Assembly: GCA_003175865.1 (NCBI GenBank)
Contig: PSRF01000234.1
Coordinates: 1 to 10,368 of the forward strand
DNA length: 10,368 nt
Source: Blastocatellia bacterium
GTDB taxonomy: Bacteria > Acidobacteriota > Blastocatellia > Pyrinomonadales > Pyrinomonadaceae
Direction: 5' to 3'
Below, in pieces: positions 1 to 5,060 of this stretch. Numbering within the stretch: position 1 is the first letter of the stretch; each line of letters starts with the position of its first letter. The position numbers and the translations under genes were made by a program. The notes below the pieces were generated by a model, which was given only the letters and a program-made list of their open reading frames with translations, did no database searches and was not told the origin of the DNA.

Positions 1-3000
1 CTGACATACACAACAAGCTTCTCGACCTGCTTAGTTATCTGGAACATCTTGCAAAGGTTGGGGAGAAGCCGGTTTTTTCACTCAAGGAATACCAGCAATT
101 CGTTTTTTCAGAAGTCGATCTCAAGGGTCAGCTCGGGATAACTCACGACGCGCTTAGCGAAGATGGCCAAGCCTGGCTGCGAATCGAGCGTCTCCAACGT
201 GAAGACCCTCCTTTGCCGCCGAGCGAACTCAGAGATTGGATTGTCGTGAGCCGCGACCCTTTTCGTGCACCCAAGCTGCTGGAGATTCTGACACGAACCA
301 CTAGCCCGTCGGATGCTGACGAATTAGTCCGCAGCGGGAAGGCTAATAAGGCTGATCTGCTGCCTTCGCTGAAGTTGCGTGACGGCAAGCCTATGGTCGA
401 TGTCGTGTTACGTCTGAGCGATGCACCGCACCTGAAGGCTGCAGCAGAAAACTACGTGAACATCACATGGGCCCACTGGGCGGAAGCTGAGAAGCCCAGA
501 CGGAACTCGATTGCCATCTATGACAAGTTCTTCAGCTTGTGCCAGTCTCTCCAGGCAGAAGGGGCTGAACATCCCCTTGAGCTAGTGTGGGGCGTTGGAG
601 TAGCACGATGGAAGGTTGATAACGAAGAAATTGACCATCCGCTCATTGAGCAGCTTGTGGAAATCGAGGTTGACATCGATACAGGCGTGATTACTCTCGG
701 TCCCCGTTCTGCTGCGCCGCAATTGGCGTTAGGACCTTATTACAGCCTCGAAATTGAGGGTGTCGATGCAACCCTGAATTTCGCTAGAGACTTCTTCGAA
801 AAGCTTCCATCTGATCAAGAGTTCTCACCATTCCAGCGCGGCAGTTTCGAATCGGTCCTTCGGTTTGCGGCGACCCATCTGGATTCTTCCGGTCGATATC
901 ATCCGGACTACATTGCCGATGTTCACGATCGAAGCCTGCCGCCTAGCTCCAGCTCTTTGGTCATATCAGATATCTGGGCAATTTACGCGCGGGTGCGTTC
1001 TGCCAACTTCTTCATCGACGATCTTGAGCGCCTACGAAACGCAGTTCAGAGCTCTGACAACATTCCTGGACCTGCCAGAAAACTTGTCGAGGTTCCGTCG
1101 CCAGACTCGACGTACACGCCGACTCTAGTGGACATCACCAAGGCAACTCTGGGCGGGCCCTCGATGCAGTCTTTTCGAGTCAACGACGCTGATGTGCCAG
1201 CTAGTGATCAAGAATTTTTCTTTCCGAAACCCTTCAATGGGGATCAAATCGCAATCGTGCAACGTCTACAGGAAGCTGATGGCGTCGTCGTTCAGGGTCC
1301 TCCAGGCACAGGCAAGACGCACACCATCGCGAACATAATTTGCCACTGCCTTGCAACGGGTCAGAAAGTCTTGGTGACTTCGAAAGGCGAAGCAGCGTTG
1401 ACGGTTCTTCGTGAGCATATCCCAGAAGGAATCAGAGATCTCACCATTAGCCTGCTCACCAGTGAACGTGAAGGACTTAAGCAACTTGAGAGAGCAGTGA
1501 GTCTGTTGGCTAGCGCTGTGACGCAGATGAATCCCGCAAGTCTCGAGAGACAGATAATCACGGCGCAACACCAGATCCTGGAATTGAAGAGGCGCCTAAC
1601 GGCTACCGACACCGAACTTGCGAGGTTTGCCAACAAACACCTCAGCCGAGTTCCTTCCAAGAATGATCCTCAAGGTTTACTGCCTATCGAACTCGCTCGA
1701 CTTGTGGTTTCCGAATCGGGCCGTCATTCCTGGTTTCCGGATGTTCTCAGCCTTGATTCAAGGTATGATCCTAAGTTTGATGAGGATGACATTTCCGACC
1801 TGCGCAATGCGCGACGGAACCTCGGACGGGATCTTTGTTACATAGACGGCACTATTCCTGCAGTAGCAGACCTTCCCGGTGGTTCCCAACTCCTCGTTCT
1901 TCACGACAATCTCGTAAACGCGGAAAGGCTCCAATCTCTGATGAACGAGGAGAATTTCCCACGGCTTTGTGTGAGCTCAGCGAAAGCGGTTGAGAGATGC
2001 GAAGCCTTGCTAGGCTCACTCAATGAGATTCTTGCTCTCTTCCATATTACATCGGAGCTACCGTGGCTTACGACCTTCGTAGCTCGATGGCAGAAGGCGG
2101 GCACCAAGGACGACAGAGACCAACTTTTTGAAGGGGTACTGGTTGCGATTGCGGAGATCCGCAAGAAGCGGTCGGAAGTCATTGCGTACGCAGTATCTTG
2201 CCCAGATGCGGCGATTGATGACAGTGAGCTGCCATTGGCTGTGCATAGGGCCGCGGGTGGTGAAAGGCCGTTCGGGCTAATTTCTATGGGCAAAAGCCGG
2301 ACGAAGCAACTATTTTCTGCGATCAGAATTGAAGGTCGGGTACCAGGATCACCTGAAGATTGGTACAAAATCGAGCGGTATCTGGCGTGGAGAGCCAAAC
2401 TAGCCACTGTAATCGTCCGTTGGAATGCGGCTGCTGCAGAATACGATCTGCCAATTCTTAGGGATCAAGGTGAAGCTACCGCTCGCTGGTTGTCTGAGAT
2501 TTTTGACAAGATCGAAAGGGCCAGGAGCACCGCGCAGAAACATACGGATCGTATTAGGAGGGAACTCCCCGAGCTATTCCCGCATGGGATAGAAATCGAG
2601 CCGATCTTGACGTCCCGCGAGTACGCTGGTCGAGCAATTGACGCAATCAAGGCAAATTTGGCGGCTGTGCGATTTGAGTCATCGCGCGAACTGGTGAACG
2701 AGTGTGTTCGAAAGCTGTCAGGTTTTACCGGTCCTGTCGTGGAGAACTTTCAGCAGTTTCTCGTGCAGGATCTTGGAAATCCTGCCCTCGTTTCCAAGAA
2801 TGTCTCTGATCGTTGGCAGGAGCTCACACGGGGGCTGGAGCGAATCCACGCTTTTAAGACTACGCTTGAATCTGTAAGAAGGATCGCGGGTTTAATCAGA
2901 GAGTCCGGAGCGCCCAAGTGGGCAGATGCAGTCACAACATCCGTGGTGGTCGACGGAGAGGATCCGTGGACGTCCAGTCATTGGGCGGAGAGTTGGAATT

Positions 3001-4865
3001 GGTCCCGCTATCGATCGTACCTGGAAGAGATCGACGGCAGAGATCGCTTCCGTGAGTTGTCCCAGGTCCGTTTTAAGTATGAAAACGAGATTCAGCGCGC
3101 GTTTTCGGAAGTAGTGCGACTAAGAACCTATCTAGGGCTTAGGCGCAATATCAGCCATCAAGTCGAAGCCGCCTTGAATATGTTTATGTCTGCCCTTCGG
3201 CACATCGGTCGTGGAACAGGAATCCGAGCTCGACGGTTTAGGCGGGACGCTCGCAGCGCTATGGAGAAGTCGTATGCCGCTGTGCCTTGCTGGATCATGC
3301 CCACTTGGCGAATCTCAGAAAATCTTCCGGCAGTGCTGGGATCGTTCGATTTAGTCATCATCGACGAGGCATCTCAGTCGGACATCACAGCACTGCCGGC
3401 GCTACTTCGGGGCAAGAGAGTGCTCGTCGTTGGAGATGATAAGCAGGTCAGTCCGACCGCCGCATTCGTGGAGGAGAAAAAACTCCTGCAGCTTAAGCAC
3501 AACTATCTTAAGGACCAACCTTTCGGGGCGCTGATGCTACCGGGCTTCTCTTTGTACGAACTGGCGCTCGCAACCTTCCCCGGCAAGCGCATCATGCTGC
3601 GGGAGCACTTTCGATGTGTCGAACCGATCATACGTTTTAGCTTCCAGTTCTATGAAGAACCCATCATGCCGGTCCGAATCGCAAAATCGTCGGAGCGATT
3701 GACGCCTCCATTAATTGCTGTTCACGTTCTGCATGGTCACAAGGACAAAAGACAAATAAATGAGCCTGAAGCGGAAGGCATCGTTGATGAGATCGAACAG
3801 CTGGTGAAAGACCCGGTGTTCGCAAAGCGCTCGATCGGTGTCGTCTCGTTGCTCGGGTCGAAGCAAGCTCAGCATATTCAAGGTCGCTTGTTGGAACGCA
3901 TCGGCGAAGAAGCATTTCTTCGTCATCAGATCACATGCGGCGATTCGGCAACATTCCAAGGAAAAGAACGGGACATAATGTTCGTCAGTATGGTCGAGTG
4001 CCCAGCGACGAGGAGCACCAAGACTGCGCTTCTTTTTGAGCAACGGTTCAATGTTGCTCTTTCGCGAGCTCGCGACCGCATGTACCTGTTTCATTCCGTG
4101 ACCGAGGACATGCTGAAACCAGAAGACCTCAAGGCTCGCGTCTTAAGACATTTCAAGAACCCCATGCCGTTGGTGAACCCTGAAACAACGACATTACTCG
4201 ATCAGTGTGAATCAGAGTTCGAACGTGATGTTCTTAAGCGTCTTCTCGACATGGGCTATCGAGTGACTCCCCAAGTGCGCGTGGGCCCGTTCTCGATCGA
4301 CATGGTTGTCGAGGGCGACGCTGATCGCAGACTGGCCATCGAGCTTGATGGTGACAAATACCACACCCCTGATCGATGGGCAGACGATCTGGGTCGTCAG
4401 CGCATTATGGAGCGCGTTGGATGGCGATTCTGGCGCTGTTGGGGTTCGAGCTTCCAACTGGATCCAGAAGCATGCCTTGCCGATTTGGTATCGACGCTCA
4501 ATGAACTGGGGATTAATCCCACGAATTCCGACTTCGCGCCAGCTTCATACACGGAATTCAGAGTGATTTCGGATTTATCGCACCCTGAAACCGAGGCGGT
4601 CTCAGCCCTAGACGAGGAGAAACCAGTGCAGGTTGGAGATAAGGTCCTGGTTTCGTTTAATGATGACCCCAGCCGGCAACACACGATTGTCATTAGCACC
4701 GACGGAACTGATGCCCCGTTGGGCATTTATTCCATCGACCACGTCGCAGGAAAGGCTTTGGTGGGCCATATGGTGGATGAGGAAGTCTCTGTCCCAACAG
4801 ATAGCGGCTTGAGGAAGGCAACCATACTTGGGATTCAGAAGACTTCGGGGACGCCCGTATCGTAA
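1..4865 (+). CDS. Upf1-like SF1 helicase with C-terminal Vsr/MTES_1575 nuclease and GreA/B-C-like domain (5' partial)
   Basis: The frame beginning at base 3 is open to the TAA at 4863-4865, giving 1620 visible residues. No ATG or GTG occurs in it before 213, and the TTG there is internal, so the start lies upstream. Residue numbers count from base 3. Residues ~75-290 form an N-terminal region resembling that of large COG1112 helicases. Helicase motifs follow: Walker A GPPGTGKT (432-439), Walker B DEASQ (1121-1125, the Upf1-type DEAxQ), motif III GDDKQ (1144-1148), LREHFR (from 1199), motif V DSATFQGKE (1314-1322) and motif VI with VALSRAR (1351-1357). A nuclease domain (about 1403-1500) carries SEFE, SID (D1433), AIELDGD (E1447, D1449), YH and D1462..RQ. 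The last ~79 residues resemble the GreA/GreB C-terminal domain. The likely role is an ATP-driven helicase/translocase that cuts DNA or RNA. The family assignment is firm; the substrate is unknown. Confidence 0.9.
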   Translation, partial: DIHNKLLDLLSYLEHLAKVGEKPVFSLKEYQQFVFSEVDLKGQLGITHDALSEDGQAWLRIERLQREDPPLPPSELRDWIVVSRDPFRAPKLLEILTRTTSPSDADELVRSGKANKADLLPSLKLRDGKPMVDVVLRLSDAPHLKAAAENYVNITWAHWAEAEKPRRNSIAIYDKFFSLCQSLQAEGAEHPLELVWGVGVARWKVDNEEIDHPLIEQLVEIEVDIDTGVITLGPRSAAPQLALGPYYSLEIEGVDATLNFARDFFEKLPSDQEFSPFQRGSFESVLRFAATHLDSSGRYHPDYIADVHDRSLPPSSSSLVISDIWAIYARVRSANFFIDDLERLRNAVQSSDNIPGPARKLVEVPSPDSTYTPTLVDITKATLGGPSMQSFRVNDADVPASDQEFFFPKPFNGDQIAIVQRLQEADGVVVQGPPGTGKTHTIANIICHCLATGQKVLVTSKGEAALTVLREHIPEGIRDLTISLLTSEREGLKQLERAVSLLASAVTQMNPASLERQIITAQHQILELKRRLTATDTELARFANKHLSRVPSKNDPQGLLPIELARLVVSESGRHSWFPDVLSLDSRYDPKFDEDDISDLRNARRNLGRDLCYIDGTIPAVADLPGGSQLLVLHDNLVNAERLQSLMNEENFPRLCVSSAKAVERCEALLGSLNEILALFHITSELPWLTTFVARWQKAGTKDDRDQLFEGVLVAIAEIRKKRSEVIAYAVSCPDAAIDDSELPLAVHRAAGGERPFGLISMGKSRTKQLFSAIRIEGRVPGSPEDWYKIERYLAWRAKLATVIVRWNAAAAEYDLPILRDQGEATARWLSEIFDKIERARSTAQKHTDRIRRELPELFPHGIEIEPILTSREYAGRAIDAIKANLAAVRFESSRELVNECVRKLSGFTGPVVENFQQFLVQDLGNPALVSKNVSDRWQELTRGLERIHAFKTTLESVRRIAGLIRESGAPKWADAVTTSVVVDGEDPWTSSHWAESWNWSRYRSYLEEIDGRDRFRELSQVRFKYENEIQRAFSEVVRLRTYLGLRRNISHQVEAALNMFMSALRHIGRGTGIRARRFRRDARSAMEKSYAAVPCWIMPTWRISENLPAVLGSFDLVIIDEASQSDITALPALLRGKRVLVVGDDKQVSPTAAFVEEKKLLQLKHNYLKDQPFGALMLPGFSLYELALATFPGKRIMLREHFRCVEPIIRFSFQFYEEPIMPVRIAKSSERLTPPLIAVHVLHGHKDKRQINEPEAEGIVDEIEQLVKDPVFAKRSIGVVSLLGSKQAQHIQGRLLERIGEEAFLRHQITCGDSATFQGKERDIMFVSMVECPATRSTKTALLFEQRFNVALSRARDRMYLFHSVTEDMLKPEDLKARVLRHFKNPMPLVNPETTTLLDQCESEFERDVLKRLLDMGYRVTPQVRVGPFSIDMVVEGDADRRLAIELDGDKYHTPDRWADDLGRQRIMERVGWRFWRCWGSSFQLDPEACLADLVSTLNELGINPTNSDFAPASYTEFRVISDLSHPETEAVSALDEEKPVQVGDKVLVSFNDDPSRQHTIVISTDGTDAPLGIYSIDHVAGKALVGHMVDEEVSVPTDSGLRKATILGIQKTSGTPVS
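4203..4502 (+). other. Vsr/MTES_1575-type endonuclease domain inside the helicase gene
   Basis: The encoded segment follows the pattern of the Vsr-like PD-(D/E)XK nucleases that cap many COG1112 helicases. It has an acidic helix SEFE (residues 1404-1407 counted from base 3), then VGPFSID with D1433, then the AIELDGD strand with E1447 and D1449. Next come YH (H1454), D1462 with RQ at 1465-1466, and a GWRFWRCW strand. All the acidic residues expected for metal binding are present, so the domain looks catalytically intact. Whether it nicks or cuts, and on what substrate, cannot be read from the sequence. Confidence 0.82.
4626..4862 (+). other. GreA/GreB C-terminal-like domain at the helicase C-terminus
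   Basis: The last 79 residues start at VQVGDKVLV, pass through DAPLGIYSID and AGKALVGHMVDEEV, and end with a TILGIQK strand. The spacing and pattern match the FKBP-like C-terminal domain of GreA/GreB: a glycine before a beta strand, a D-x-x-x-G-x-(I/Y)-S-(I/V) segment, an (A/G)-x-(A/G)-L-(I/V)-G motif, a V-x-V strand, then a closing strand. The Gre N-terminal coiled coil with its acidic tip is absent, so transcript-cleavage stimulation is not expected. In Gre factors this domain docks on RNA polymerase, so a docking role is a reasonable inference. The resemblance was judged by eye, not by a profile search. Confidence 0.68.
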
Positions 4866-4905
4866 AGGACCACTGATTAACAGCTTCTCTTCCGGTCGAC
4901 TAACT

Positions 4906-4921
4906 GATTCAACGATTCAAC
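4906..4921 (+). repeat. Perfect 8-bp tandem repeat GATTCAAC x2
   Basis: GATTCAAC occurs twice head to tail, 4906-4913 and 4914-4921, in the gap between the Upf1-like and SNF2 genes. It could be a half-site array for a regulator or simply chance; nothing in the window decides this. Confidence 0.5.
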
Positions 4922-4985
4922 TGCTTCATTGGCATCCGCGTTAATTCGCAGTTAAGGGTACAAATCGTTTGCTGCAAAGACGTGA

Positions 4986-5001
4986 CCCATGGGAATGCAT
5001 T
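4986..5001. promoter_or_regulatory. Two abutting 8-bp palindromes (possible operator)
   Basis: CCCATGGG (4986-4993) is immediately followed by AATGCATT (4994-5001), both perfect palindromes. They are flanked by the near-identical direct repeats TTGCTGCAAA (4969-4978) and TTGCTGCAGA (5000-5009), whose starts are 31 bases apart, about three helical turns. The arrangement lies 36-90 bases upstream of the SNF2 start, a plausible place for a regulatory site. No convincing -35/-10 pair was found around it, so the regulatory reading is speculative. Confidence 0.25.
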
Positions 5002-5036
5002 GCTGCAGAACTATTAGGTTTCTGGAGAGGGTTGAA

Positions 5037-5060
5037 ATGTTGGAGGGTGGAAAGGCATGA
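5037..5060 (+). CDS. Seven-codon leader ORF coupled to the SNF2 gene
   Basis: ATG at 5037 opens the mini-ORF MLEGGKA, ending in TGA at 5058-5060. The stop overlaps the SNF2 start codon as ATGA. A good Shine-Dalgarno, GGAGAGGG (5024-5031), sits five bases before the ATG, arguably as strong as that of the SNF2 gene. The same frame is open back to about 4986, so ATGs at 4989 or 4995 would give 23- or 21-residue versions, but these lack a well-placed ribosome site. If translated, it would deliver terminating ribosomes directly to the SNF2 start. The peptide itself shows no recognisable function, and chance occurrence is possible. Confidence 0.35.
   Translation: MLEGGKA
5042..5047 (+). promoter_or_regulatory. 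Ribosome binding site of the SNF2 gene
   Basis: GGAGGG lies nine bases before ATG 5057. The SNF2 frame is closed by a TGA at 5033-5035 with no other start codon in between, so this site and ATG 5057 fix the gene start. Confidence 0.75.

Noticed and set aside
1901..2407. 168-residue antisense reading frame under the helicase insert
   Set aside because: It is Ser/Leu/Arg-rich complementary-strand translation with no family resemblance, fully covered by the helicase gene.
4929..4965. Possible promoter (TTGGCA with TACAAA)
   Set aside because: The spacing is 24 bases and no -10 with acceptable spacing was found, so no sigma70-type promoter can be supported in the gap.
4866..5036. Intrinsic terminator after the helicase gene
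   Set aside because: No GC-rich hairpin followed by a T run is present; the palindromes are too short to act as terminator stems.
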